From: Pegea sp. RAD2-039
Lineage: Eukaryota > Chordata > Thaliacea > Salpida > Salpidae
Length of the DNA stretch: 64,000 nt
Reading direction: 5' to 3'
Assembly (NCBI GenBank): GCA_034620365.1
Contig: JAQGEQ010000177.1
Span: 921,355 to 985,354, forward strand
The notes below the pieces were generated by a model. The model searched no databases. It worked only from the letters and a program-made list of their open reading frames with translations, and was not told where the DNA came from. Below are positions 12,277 to 24,010 of the stretch, piece after piece (within the stretch, counting starts at the first letter, position 1; every line of letters begins with the position of its first letter). The position numbers were made by a program, and so were the translations under genes.

Positions 12277-12360
12277 ATGAAATTCAGAATTTTACTTCTT
12301 CTAATTCAAAATTATTTTTCTAAAACTTCCTTAGTAACGCAAAGAAGCAAGCTTAAGTAG
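12277..12360 (+). CDS. Possible 27-aa signal-peptide mini-ORF or first exon
   Basis: ATG at 12277 follows the TATA/CRE promoter candidate by about 120 bases and opens 27 codons beginning MKFRILLLLIQNYF, a short hydrophobic signal-like start. The frame stops at TAG 12358-12360. Possible 5' splice sites (CTTA/GTAACG and CTTAA/GTAGCC) would let it be exon 1 of a longer secreted product. No downstream exon was found. Confidence 0.2.
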   Translation: MKFRILLLLIQNYFSKTSLVTQRSKLK

Positions 12361-13664
12361 CCTTGACTACAAAAGGCTTCTGGCTCTTTAAGTAACCCGT
12401 TAAATAGTTATAAATAACTTTGTAGTCAACAATTTGAGAAACTTCAAATCAATTCCAACTTGATGTCAAATATTTGTGACTAATAAACTTAGACATTATA
12501 TTAGACATTCATTTTAAGACTTTAAACTTCGTAAACAGTGAAAATTACGTAAACTTCTGATTAATTTGCTTTTTTATAAGTAAAAATTATTATGGTTACT
12601 ATAGGATTAAGAAGAAAATTTTAGGAAATCAAGAATTTGTTTTTTTATCGTAAAAACTGATCTTATTTCTGATAATGATCAAATATTTTGATGTAATTTT
12701 GTGTAAATAGTTTTGCAACAAATAAATTCTCAAACTTCTTGAAGAACTTCTAATTTATATAAAAAAGAATGTTCACAGAAAAGTTAATTTTCAATTTATG
12801 TATAAATTTGCTAATGAAGTTTTAATCAAAAAGAAATTATTGATAAAAAATCGATAAAAATTAAATAAAGTTTTTGTTGAATATTTTCAAGTAAAATTTT
12901 ATATTAATTTGTTTTATTCATAAAATATTTTGTCAAAAGCAATATATAACAAAAAGAAAATTATTTTATTCAAAAAGCATTTTTTCTTAATGTGAAAATT
13001 TATTTTAGTTTTTAGTTGTAACAAGGCTTAAGCAAAAAAAATACTAAAATTTTACTTACAAATTGAAATAATGTTTTTTTTGTATTTTAACAATTTATAG
13101 TATTCAAAATTTTTTATCTCTAATCAAAACATTTAAACCAATTTTTTTAACACTTTTAAATTTCTTTTTAATTTCTATAAAATTTCAACTAGTTTACTTT
13201 TTTATTTAAGAAATTGAATTCGAAATTTTGAGAAATTTCTGTATTTGAAAATGAAAATTTTTTATTTCAAGAAATTTAAATTCTACAAAATGAATGAACT
13301 CAAGAAAGCTTACTTGATTTTCAAAAGATTCGAAATATCATCTTAAAGATACTTTTGAAAAGAAGTACTTGACATTCAATAATTTTGTTCTAATCTTAGG
13401 TAAAGTTCATATTTCAATTTTTTATCGGCGAAATTGATTAGAATTCTTTATAGGGGCTTATTTAGAGATTTATAAAATAGAATATGTAAATTTGCTGGAG
13501 TTAAATTGAGTTTTAGTCAAATTTCTGCTTACTTATTTCAACTTAGTATTGAGATTAAAGGATATTACAAAAGAATACTGAAATTAATTTTATAATAAAG
13601 TTGTGGCTTATTAGTTGATGATCATTTCATATTTAGTTCTAAGCTGAAACGACGCTGCAACGTC

Positions 13665-13838
13665 TATATAAAGAAACCAGATGAAATTGTTGCGCATCAT
13701 CTACTACGAGTCGAGATGCAGAAGCCAAGTCAATCTCTAGAAAACTCTTTGTGTATTTTTGTACACCTAGCCAAGAACTGTGATTTTTAAAATGTCACTG
13801 AATGTTGAAGCAAGTGACTTCGATACTCGACTAAGACT
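13665..13838 (+). promoter_or_regulatory. TATA promoter with short first coding exon candidate
   Basis: TATATAAAG (13665-13673) lies in a locally GC-richer stretch and is followed about 120 bases later by ATG 13792. The frame reads MSLNVEASDFDTRLR and ends in a good 5' splice site (AGACT/GTGAGT, GT at 13839). Splicing to TTGTTTTTAG just before AAAACTGCATACC (about 13931) would give only 26 codons. Either a longer exon has been missed or this is a microprotein. This is suggestive only. Confidence 0.3.
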
Positions 13839-13934
13839 GTGAGTATGTAGAGAAAAAGATGATTAGAAATAAAGTCAACTTATAAGTTAAAAATTCAACA
13901 ATCAACGGGAAGGCTAAATTGTTTTTAGAAAACT

Positions 13935-15240
13935 GCATACCACTATTAAACAAATCATTTAAGCTTATATGAGAAAGCTAAACAAACACGAGCTATTAAT
14001 ATCAAAGCTCTTTCAGTCATGTGATTACTTTATCCTTTCATCTAACAACGTATTAAAAAAACTGAGTCTTAAGATGTGTAACTTTGAGAATGTTTTTGAT
14101 AAGATGTTAGTTTTACGAAGCTGTTAAGCTTCCATTACCTCCCAATTAAAGTGAATTATTTTTAAGCTCTATAAACTTTAGCATTTAAATTAATTACTTC
14201 TCGTTACAATTGAACCGAAATTAAGTTCAAATGTAAGTTAGATATTACTTACTGGAAAGAATAAATCTAGCTGAATGGTGCTGCAGATATTAAACAAAAT
14301 AGTTTGAAAAAAAGAGAAAGACATCAAACGAAATCTTTTCTGTGCGTTTATTTTGAGATTTTTATGTTAAATATATCTGGCAGCTGTTTTCATGTCTACG
14401 ATATCAAATAAAGTTAAGCTTTAGTAGAGTTAAATTTATGTTTAGATTATTATTATTCAGATTCTAGTTTTTCATAACTTCACTGTAATGGACTTTTTCT
14501 TCAGAAATCTCCGAAATTTTATTTTCTAATTGATAAAGATAAAATTTAATTACATATTTCAATATTTGGATGCTTATCATAAGATCTAAATCAAAAAGTC
14601 GATTTGCAATGCAAAGTATTTTTATTTTACTAGAAAATAAACATGTATATATAAACAAATTCTCTTCACAAAATCTGCAGTGATCTCATTGCTTCCAGAT
14701 GTAGTAATTAATCTTCAAAATGATGAAAACAGATCTTTATACATCTAAAAACGTTTAGATGTACATCTGGCTGCTTTTGAAGAGTTTGAATATATAAGTC
14801 TAAAACTGAAAGTTTTTCTAATATTTGTATAGATGATATTAGTAATTATTTTATTTGATTTCTAGTAAAATTTCAAGAAGTTGTAATTACAAAAATGGCT
14901 GAGAACAGCGCACGTACTACGCAAAGTTTTGATGCTTAGATAAATTTAAAACATTTTTTAACCTTTTCCCTAAAAATTTTGCTTATTTTTATTCTTTAAT
15001 GTTGTCTAAGACCCACGCACATCGCGCCCTAATCGCGACCTCTGCTGTCGTGAAACATTCTCTATTTTTTACCTTTCTTGGTCTGTAGAAAATGTTTGTG
15101 AAACGCTCTTTATCTTCTTCAAAATATTTTAGTAAGTTATCTGGTTAACTGGCAAACTAGTCCTCTAATTTGATTTGTATATTTTTATAAAATTTATATT
15201 ATTTTACTTAATAAGTAATTCTACCAGCACAAGTACTTAT
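13935..15240. other. Intergenic region
   Basis: No gene supported. Reading frames here are short and lack recognisable features. A short GC-richer string around 15010-15055 (CGCACATCGCGCCC) stands out, but I cannot assign a function to it. Confidence 0.4.
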
Positions 15241-15249
15241 AAAAACGAT

Positions 15250-15850
15250 TTTAAAGATAAGTTTACTGGATTGTAAGCAACAACAAACAACTCAACAGTC
15301 AGAGAACAAACAAGTGATATGCAAAGCAACTTACAAAGCTTGAAAGAAATTAACTTATCCAGTGTACTTTTAAATGATCTAGTAGGCTGTTGAATTTCAA
15401 CCAGATGATCTTCAAGCTCTTTGAGTTGACGTCACAACTCCCTGGTACCCGGATCATCAAATCTCATCGTTATCTTTTCATTAGGAACCGATCCACTAGA
15501 TTCATCCAACTCTCCACTCTTTTCGTTTCCTATCATCATATTCTAGATATCGCCTAGATTCTAACTCACTTAACTTAGTAAATCCGGTCATCAGGGAACA
15601 TCCCCTCAATCTCTTTTTACGGAATCAACATCCAAATCATCATGATCAATTTTCTACCATCATCATTTCCTCTGCGTATAAAGTTTTGTACGAGTATCGG
15701 TCCCAAATTACCGGTTCTGATTTTCAAAGCCAATTTAGTGATTTGCATCCTTGAGATTTCCAGAGAATTCTTGCTTGTCGATGTACACAAAAAGAATCAA
15801 TGACCTTTAACGCCTCTTGCAACACCTTATCCCAAACTCTAGCTCTTTAG
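15250..15850 (-). pseudogene. Degraded coding patch, unidentified
   Basis: This block has a less AT-rich composition than its surroundings, and its minus strand reads as coding-like stretches broken by stops and frame changes. Examples are RVWDKVLQEALKVIDSF near 15800-15850, a run with ITMRFDDPGTREL followed after one stop by RQLKELEDHLVEIQQP near 15400-15450, and then a hydrophobic segment (LLCISLVCSLTVELFVV) near 15290-15340. The pattern suggests an old gene with a coiled-coil and a C-terminal membrane segment. No family was recognised, and chance is not excluded. Confidence 0.25.
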
Positions 15851-17439
15851 TTGTTGTTCGTTTTTAGCTAGTGTTTTCTAAACTATAACGCACACCCTAC
15901 TACCCTCCAAACTAACTTATTATATATATCTCTGTCTGATCTTGTGGCTGGTAGAGAGTTGTTCTACTGCTTGAGAATCTTTTTCATAATCCTTCAGTTG
16001 TCGAGATATACAAACCGACCCCCGATTTGAATTCATATAACTGCATCTTCAAAAAAGTGATAACATTCCGACCATATTTAATTTTGAAGTACACAGGAAT
16101 AAAAATAAATCTAGAAAACTTTTCAATACTGCAAAATAAAACATTCTTTGTACTATTCGCAATAGGAACATCAAAATCCACATTTAATCTTTCTCTCAAC
16201 TTTAACAAGAACTTTAACACTCATCATCTTCTCCGTGTTTTTCTTTCAGATTTTTCTTGAACTGAAAGATCACGAAAATATTTCTTTGGATTTATTATGA
16301 AAATATTAATCCCTTAAATTTAGATATCATCAAAAAAATTACCTTCAAAAGCATTTATTTGTAAATAAGTCATCAAATTTCTTTTAAAAACTTTATGTTA
16401 TTAGTCACCCACCCAGTCAAACCTAAGTCTTCGTATTCTATTTTTTTTGCAATTTCTTTCCTAATCTATAAATAAATAGAATAAATAATAAGCAAATACC
16501 ACATATATTAATAAATATATATAATCTCTATTTTTTCATTATCTATAAATGCAATTTTCATGCATCTTAATAAATTTGTAATCTCTAATCTGCAATTATA
16601 AAGAAAATTGCTTAAATTTCGACTTTTCCTAATACAATACAACTCATCGATGTTCAACGAAAATCTAGTAGTTCGTGGAAATTTTACTTCAAAAAACTGT
16701 TACAGTTAGATTCATCATCCAAATGACTTCTTCTCTAATCTGAGCGAGGACAAACTTGAACATAAGAATTTATTGAAAGAAGTAGCGTCTATGAAAGTTA
16801 AGAAAGACTGCCAAGAAGCCTTTTACATAAAAGGGTGGACTTTTACAAGAGTTATTTTATATGCATTTATAAAAAAATTTCAGATTATTTAAACCTATTA
16901 GGAAAATGTAGATATCAATATTTTAGAAAAACAACTAATTATATAAAATAGATGAAAAGGTTCATAAAATAGAAACTTCTAGATTTAATACAATCACTTC
17001 TAGTGATTGAAATTTCAAAAACTATTTCTTATATAAGTGATTTTACTATGAAGAAGATATATATTACTACATAAAAATTAATTGTTTATATATAGAAAGA
17101 GTGAACCAGATAGAAAGGTTGGATTTTCTGTCATTTTAATTTTTATGAAATTTAATTATTGTTCCACAAAAAAGGATTTTTTTATCAAAAATATTTTTAA
17201 ACTTAGCTGGCAATTATATTTATCATTATATTTTGGAGATTTAAAAAAATTAAAAATAATATTATAATTTGCACAACCTTTGAAGAAACATTATCTCCTA
17301 ATAAGAAAAAGGCAGAACAGTATAAAAGCAAACAAAATTTGTAGAAGGTCTTTTATTCTCAAACGTTTACTTAGCTCGTCTAGAAATTGTCTAGTAGTGC
17401 TTAATAACGTTTAAATACTTTGAAACTCTGTTTCTTGTA

Positions 17440-17585
17440 ATTGGATGGTTGGATTTCATGTGAAAAGCTAGAAGTACTGAATTTTTATAAATAATTCAGA
17501 TATAGGTAAAAATTGGATGGTTGGATTTGATTGGAAAAGTTTTATGTACTGAATTATGTATAAAACAGGTAAAATCTAAAATCAA
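17440..17585 (+). repeat. Two-copy tandem repeat, period about 73 bp
   Basis: ATTGGATGGTTGGATTT recurs at 17440 and 17513, each followed by a similar GGAAAAG/GAAAAGC string and GTACTGAATT, then an AGGTAAAA(T) tail. Two diverged units are present. There is no coding potential. Confidence 0.55.
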
Positions 17586-18358
17586 GATTCAGGTAAAATT
17601 GAAAACTCTATTTAATGATTAAACCTTGGTTAGTGAAAGTTAAATGTGGTCTATCATGATCACTTTTATCAGTCACTACCCGAGTTTTAGTTTAAAATCT
17701 ACATTTGTAGCATATATACAGTATAAAAATTATAATATTTAATTTATTTAAAATTTATTTGTTTTCAATAATTAAGATATATCAATTAACATTTGAATTA
17801 AACTTTTGTCTCTTTGAAAAGACATCTTAGAAACAAAAAATTTATCTAAAACTGATAAAAAACAAATTCAATGAGAGTTGGAAGATATGTTTAAAATGAA
17901 ACTTTTAATTCAGGTAAGTTTAATTTTTTATTTTTTTATCGTAATTAGAAATATATAAAGGAGCTGTCTAATTTGATAACCAAATAAAGTAAATGGTTTT
18001 ATTCTATTTAAAGCTTTACACTTATTGTAAAAGAATTATTTTATCAGTAATGAAAAACAATACTTTGGAATTTCGACTGAAAAGACAAATTTATAGTTTA
18101 TAAAACAATTTTGTTATTTATAGAAGAATGTTTTTCTTGATATTGTTTTGAATTGCTGGTTTCATGAAATATGTTTATTTTGTAGGTTTTCATATTCTTT
18201 TAAAACAATTCAAAACTTCTTTTGCACTTTTTAGTTTTTTTATAGTTTAGTTTATATTTATAAAAGATATATTTTTGTTTGTTAAAAGTAAATTGAAATT
18301 CTAAATTGTTAACAAAATTTGCAAAAACTACTAATTGTGATCAGCTTTTACAACTTAT

Positions 18359-18660
18359 GTCCAGTTTAAGATAATTGATGACTTCTGAGCTATCTAGAAG
18401 TCTTCAGCTATCTTTAACTGGACTTATGAACAATCAACACTTTTGGAACTATTGATGGAAACTGTAAATTTTTAGCTTGACAATTTTCTGATGGCTATCA
18501 GATCTTTCTACAAACGTCAAATTTAAGTTGGCTGTAGACTTCTACACTGTTTAGAAGTCTTCTGTCATCTTAACTTCGACTTTTTGTAAAATCAACGTTT
18601 TTGATGTTATTGTTAGTAATTGCGATTTTTAGCTACACACCAAAATTCTAACGTCAAACT
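18359..18660. repeat. Tandem hairpin repeat, two diverged units
   Basis: Unit 1 has outer arms 18359-18373 and 18409-18423 (14 of 15 bases pair; GTCCAGTT against AACTGGAC) enclosing an inner 7-bp stem GACTTCT/AGAAGTC. Unit 2, about 155 bases on, has a perfect 9-bp stem AGACTTCTA (18536-18544) and TAGAAGTCT (18552-18560) with an AAGTT/AACTT outer pair. Both stems are followed by a similar downstream string (ATCAAC..TTTTTAGCT..). It could be a small structured RNA, a folded transposon fragment or satellite debris. Confidence 0.45.
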
Positions 18661-21259
18661 CACTTACTTATTGCTGTAACTTACATCTTTGTTGTATGTT
18701 TGTATTTAACTTGATACAAAATTGTTCGTTGAAATAAATATTGTAATTAAAAATTTTATTGTATTTTATTTATCAACAATTTCATTATAATGTTATAAAC
18801 ATCCAAAAGATAGAAAAAGAAATACCAATTTTAAAGCACCAGATGCTTGCAAATAGTAGAGAAGGGGTTGTTGATCATATATTAAGTGCTGATGTGTTAC
18901 TATTAACAAATTATAATTCCAAATATCTCCTCATCGACAACTAAATTATGTTGCTGATTAATATTATTCTGGAAATGCTATTCAGTTGTTTACTACTTGT
19001 TTTTACTTTAATATAAAGTTTCAGCTAAATGTAAAGTTGACGTAGGTAAGTAATCAAAGTAAAATTTAAAGAAATTACGAATAGTTTCGATATTAATTGA
19101 TCATTTATATTTCCCAACTATCTAAAAGTTCAACTAGCCACACTTGATTAATATTCTCAAGATTTGTGTAACAATATGTTGAATGTAGAAAATATCCAAC
19201 AGGTTTCACACATCATGTAACTGTTAACTGTACCAACTTTAAAACGACCATTTTTTCTCCTTTTCTATAAACTGAATTTGAAGCTTTGGTGGTTTATTGA
19301 AATCTTATTGCCGCTTAAACAATATCAGAAGGTAAAAATCTTGCACAAGATTAAAACCTTATAGTATAAGTCCCTAGAAATAATACTATTCTTACCTTAA
19401 TCTTAATATTATATATTAAAACATTATTTACGTGAAAATTATTCAAACAAATGTTTTCAAGCATTTTTTTACCAATTTGATTAAAAAGTATATTCATTTG
19501 TATAATCTATAACACGTGAAAACAAAGATAGTTTTGAAACTGATAGAAAATTTTTGATTTTTTTTAATTTTTAAAAGCTATACAGCTTTTCGAGATAATT
19601 GCTGTAAAATAAAATTGTAAGGTGCAACAAAGAGAATCAAAATGTTTTTTTTTTATTAAGCGCAAATAAAAAAAGATTTAATCAAAAAAAGTGTAAGTTG
19701 ATGGATCAGCAACTTGCATTTTCAAGACCGTCTTTTATTTCATGAAAATTTTTACTGTAACAAAAAACAATCTTTTCAGCTTCTTATACAGATATAAATG
19801 AGACTAGTTTAAAATCTGACCGCAACTTACGTTGTTGATGAAGATTTTCCAGTTAAAATGTTGACTTTCTATCACAGCTTGCTCCAAAGTCTCCTTTTTG
19901 TTAAAAGATTCTATTTTTGGTTTAGTTGTGTATAACCCCTTATAAATTGTTCTACAAATTAAAGGGGTTATATTAGAATTGACATATTATGAGCTATATT
20001 GAACACTTTAATAAAAACTTTAGTAAACTACACTTGAATATTTACAGCAAAATTAACATTCAAAACTTTTTATATTTACTTTTTTGTGGATTCATACGCA
20101 GATAAAGTATTAGAACAAAAGTATGGTTTGCCAACTGATGGATTATTCATCCATAAGCTCTCATTATTCAAACCATATTGCAGAAACGGTTTGTTATTAG
20201 TATTTGCATAATATGTAACACCTGAAAACAAAGATAATTATGAAACTGATAAAGAGTTTTTGATTTTGTAGTAAGTTGATAAATATACTAAATACCTTTA
20301 TCCAGTTTAGTTGGTTGATGAAAGTGAAACTGACTGTTGCTAAAAGTATTTATATTTTGGTTACGATGGAGAACTACAGATGTTTGAGTTTTATTTCTAT
20401 GAATCTATCGAGAAGTCCTTTTAACTTCTATTGGTCGACTTTTCATTGCATCATTCTCGATTTGATGTTTCATATTCAACAAAAAAGGTTTTTCTAAATA
20501 ACAAAATTGATAAAATTATTATAAAGGTGATAATAAGATGTTAAATAAACTAGACTTGATGAACAAATATGATAATCTAATTTAAAAACTCAATAGATAA
20601 TATTAGCATTAGGTTTACATTATTATGACTATAAATGACGTTTTTAATGAATATTAATAAAATGAAATTTAGATATACTTGTTGGGCTAATATTACAAAA
20701 TCCATCAGTTGTAATATTTTCATGTTTTCGTTTATTACAAGTCTTTTGTACAAAAGTATTGTTTGAATTGCAATCTTTGTTAGCTTTGCTTTCAGATTGA
20801 TTAACTTTTGTCATTTTATTCTGAAAAGTTTTTTTTTATTTGTGGCTGACTGAAAGCAAATTTTTTCATGAATCAATTATAGATGGATCTTAAACGATAT
20901 GATAGAGAAAGTAATCATTTATCAAAATAATATCTGTATAAATACAATCTTTTTTAGTTTTTATTTAGATTTTTTTGTTAATACATTTTAATAAACTAAA
21001 AATTTCTACTTGAAATTATTTGACAAAAGTTAATGTCAGTATGTAAAAACTCTACTATTTAGTTACTCTTGGAATAATCTATTTTGAAAATGTTTGCTGC
21101 TTTTAATGGGTAAAAAACTTTGATGATGATATTGCTTACATATTCAAAATAAAAACAAAATTTTGAATAGTTTAATCGTGAAAAATAAAAAATAATTTTA
21201 GCTTTTCTTACTAATCTTTATTCTATGTGATAATTTGAGTTGTTTATCAGAAGAATATT

Positions 21260-21500
21260 TTACCGCTGATGTAGTTGTGCAGTCATTTTGGTACATGCGC
21301 ATCGCAATTACCTAGACTAGTTTGTGTGCTGAGTTGCTAGGCCTGCTTTCGTTTGTTATTAGTAGCTTTTACAATTGAATTAATCTCTCTTAAAAAGTTC
21401 TTATTATTGAAACTTATTCATTTGTATGATATTTCGTTTTTGGCGATTTTGCTGGTTGTTTTGAGGTTATTCGAGCCTAGCGCAGTTAAAGCTTAGCAAT
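21260..21500 (+). promoter_or_regulatory. Conserved GC-richer patch, candidate LRR1 promoter
   Basis: Within the repeat unit this stretch (around GTACATGCGCATCGCAATTACC and TTGCTAGGCCTGCTTTCG) is almost unchanged in all three copies (43090 and 53410 are the equivalents), although the surrounding AT-rich flank has drifted. It lies about 1.5 kb before the LRR1 ATG. A polypyrimidine/AG site (GCAATTTCTAG, 22778-22788) about 43 bases before that ATG could end a 5' UTR intron starting near this patch. Confidence 0.3.
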
Positions 21501-22831
21501 GGTTAAGATAGTTTACCATATTGTTTTTGTTCTATATAATTTAGTAGGATTTATTTCAGTTGTTTTAATTATATTGCCTTAAACATAAAAAGCTATATTT
21601 TGAGTATTTACAAAGTGTATATCTGAAGATTTATTAAAATTAAAAGGTTGATTATTTATTATTGTGAAAATTAATGGGCTGATGTTTTAACTTTTTGATG
21701 GGCTGATAAATTCTATAATATTTAAATATAATTAATATTTAGGTACAATTTTATGTCAGAACTTATTTTGCAATTCATTAACAATTTTTATTAAGCTTTT
21801 ATTTCTCTTTGGTCTTTTAAATAAAGTTAGTCAAAATTATGAAATGCCTTGAATGTTATTTTATTTTAAATTATTATTTAAAAAATGGCTACTGCATCTT
21901 AAAATAGAATTCAATATACAATTTTTATAATAAAATTATGTTTTCTTTTGATCTGTAGAGCTTATTTTCATAGATTTAGTTTTTTAATGTATTCATAAAG
22001 AATTATTAAATAAAGTTTTTCTAATTAAACTTTCTATGATTTATTTACAAAAATGATAAGTACATAAAATAGCTATAATGAAAATTTTATACATTTGTTT
22101 GAATTTGCTTAATAATGTTTGCTTTGAATTTCTTGATATGATTTATAATAAATCACTAAATTTAACATTTTGTAAAAACTCTTGCAAATTATCTATTTTT
22201 ATATTAAATGATTTCATTTTTAATTTTTTTTTGTCTTAAAGAACTTTTGCTTAATAATATTGTTAATTATACATTTATATTATATTTGATATTTACTTTT
22301 ATCGTTTAGATATTACACTAATAATATGGTTAAATATGAGCTAATATCTACTTTATTAATAACTTGTAACTTTTTTATATTTTGCAATTCAATTTGATGA
22401 TGGGTTTTAAAATTATAAATATACATTGCTAAAATAAAACTTTTTAAGCTTTGATATTAAAAAATTATTTGGTAATCTAACCGAAATTATCAAATAATTT
22501 TGATTTAACATTTACACGAATATTATTTACAAAACTTAGTGAAACTGTTTCATAGATGCTAGCAAAAGATTTTTAGGAGTTATAATCAAGAGTATTATTA
22601 TTTGGAAGCATTATTTAGTTATTGTTACAGTTTAATGTTAATCATACCAATTTCTAAAAAACATTTGTAAAAGTTAGTTTTAAATTTTAATTAGTTTTTA
22701 TCATCAAACTTTTACTGTTATGATCCTTAAAAGGAATTAGAAAACTATGAGAAGTATAATAAATATATAAATATTTGCAATTTCTAGGTTTATACTTTTA
22801 CATCTAACTGTTTTTATCAAAAAAATCGAAA

Positions 22832-24010
22832 ATGATTTTTGAATGTCAACTGGTGTCAAATGTCTTGAATCTTTGGGAGATAAAAGATGTTACAGTTATG
22901 CTCCTTCAAACATCAAATGGAAATGGATATATGGCTATTTATGAAAAGAAAACTGGAGAAGCATCAAAACTTGTAGTTTATGAAGTTATTTGGGGAAAGA
23001 TGGTGATTAACAATATAGATGGACGTAGGTGGGAATCACAACCAGATGGTGTGCTGTGTGTTAATTGGGGAGGAATGCAAATGGAATATTTCATGAATTG
23101 TGGTTCAGGAGGCTATAAGTTTTCCAAATCAAGTAATAAAAGCTTTCAAAGTGATTTTTCTAATTTCACCCAGATAGGTGAAATCAATCTTTCTACTCTG
23201 AATCAATCATATCCAAAATTGATTATTGAGGGCATTCACTATTTTCAAAGTCCTGTTAGTTTGACTACTATGATCAGTCATAAAGTAAGCTATGACGCTA
23301 TTACAAAGTTAACTTTGTACAATAATAATCTGACTTCCATTCCCAAAGAAGTTTTTTGTTTTAAAAATCTTGATGCTCTTCATTTGGACAATAATCAAAT
23401 TTGTGAATTAAACGAAGACATTTTTAATGTTGATTCCAGATTAGTTGCTACTCTGAGAATTTTGACTTTGTCTTTTAATCAAATTCAAAAGTTACCATTG
23501 AGTTTATTTAAGTTGAAGAATATTCAAAATATTAATTTGAATTTTAATGTTATTAAGTATATTCCTAATGAGATTGGGAATCTAAGCAAGCTGCGACATT
23601 TAAGTATCAATGGTAATCAGCTAACATGCGTACCCGCCGGTATATCGAAACTATCAAATCTCAAAAAGTGGCTTATGGATGCAAACCCACTTTTACAAAT
23701 TGATGACGAAGCTCCTCCTATTAAGTCAGAAATTGAAGATATCCCAACGTTGTATAATAAATGCTTAAATGCTGTCTACAAGAACAAGTTACTGTCGGAC
23801 AAAAAACCTCTTATATTAAAATTGTCTAGTCGTTATGAGGAGCGAAAAACTTGTCTCTGTGGTGATAAGGTTTTTAATGAATCGCGAAACAACTTGGTGA
23901 AGATAAGTAGATCTATATTTCAACCACAAACCTTTCCTGTTGAAGTAGTAAATTGCAGTAATCGATGTTATGTGGAACAGATGTCCAAACTTACAAACTG
24001 GAAACCTTAA
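22832..24010 (+). CDS. LRR1: LRR1-like CUL2 ubiquitin-ligase substrate receptor, copy A
   Basis: Intact, intronless, 392 residues, close to the roughly 414 of vertebrate LRR1. Residues 1-115 form the family's PH-like N-terminal domain. Residues about 150-290 hold five to six leucine-rich repeats (LTLYNNNLTSIP, LHLDNNQICELN, LTLSFNQIQKLP, LSINGNQLTCVP). TLYNKCLNAV (306-315) matches the Elongin-C-binding BC box, with a hydrophobic Cul2-box-like stretch after it. A C-terminal cysteine pair set (C341, C343; C375, C379) matches the CxC...CxxxC end of LRR1. CUL2-LRR1 ubiquitylates replication and cell-cycle proteins, including the terminated CMG helicase. This copy has W79 where B and C have R79. 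The start MIFEC aligns with the family N-terminus, so the frame is complete. Confidence 0.8.
   Translation: MIFECQLVSNVLNLWEIKDVTVMLLQTSNGNGYMAIYEKKTGEASKLVVYEVIWGKMVINNIDGRRWESQPDGVLCVNWGGMQMEYFMNCGSGGYKFSKSSNKSFQSDFSNFTQIGEINLSTLNQSYPKLIIEGIHYFQSPVSLTTMISHKVSYDAITKLTLYNNNLTSIPKEVFCFKNLDALHLDNNQICELNEDIFNVDSRLVATLRILTLSFNQIQKLPLSLFKLKNIQNINLNFNVIKYIPNEIGNLSKLRHLSINGNQLTCVPAGISKLSNLKKWLMDANPLLQIDDEAPPIKSEIEDIPTLYNKCLNAVYKNKLLSDKKPLILKLSSRYEERKTCLCGDKVFNESRNNLVKISRSIFQPQTFPVEVVNCSNRCYVEQMSKLTNWKP

Larger units (their letters stand above)
10528..13640. other. Intergenic region with promoter-like motifs
   Basis: AT-rich and without a supportable gene of normal size. It holds three exact TGACGTCA octamers (11629, 12064, 12115), a TATA-type core at 12145 and a mini-ORF at 12277, listed separately. 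Confidence 0.4.
15985..20230. other. AT-rich intergenic region with small repeats
   Basis: No gene supported. It contains a 73-base tandem repeat (17440 onward), a hairpin-forming tandem repeat (18359-18660) and a diverged direct repeat (19497 and 20207), each listed or noted separately. Confidence 0.4.

Noticed and set aside
20276-20497. 73-aa frame repeated at 41774
   Set aside because: Part of the duplicated unit, with no domain and not present in the shorter copy C.
21499-21582. 27-codon membrane-like mini-ORF (MVKIVYHIV start) before LRR1
   Set aside because: Copy B has a small deletion that breaks the frame, so it is not conserved among units.
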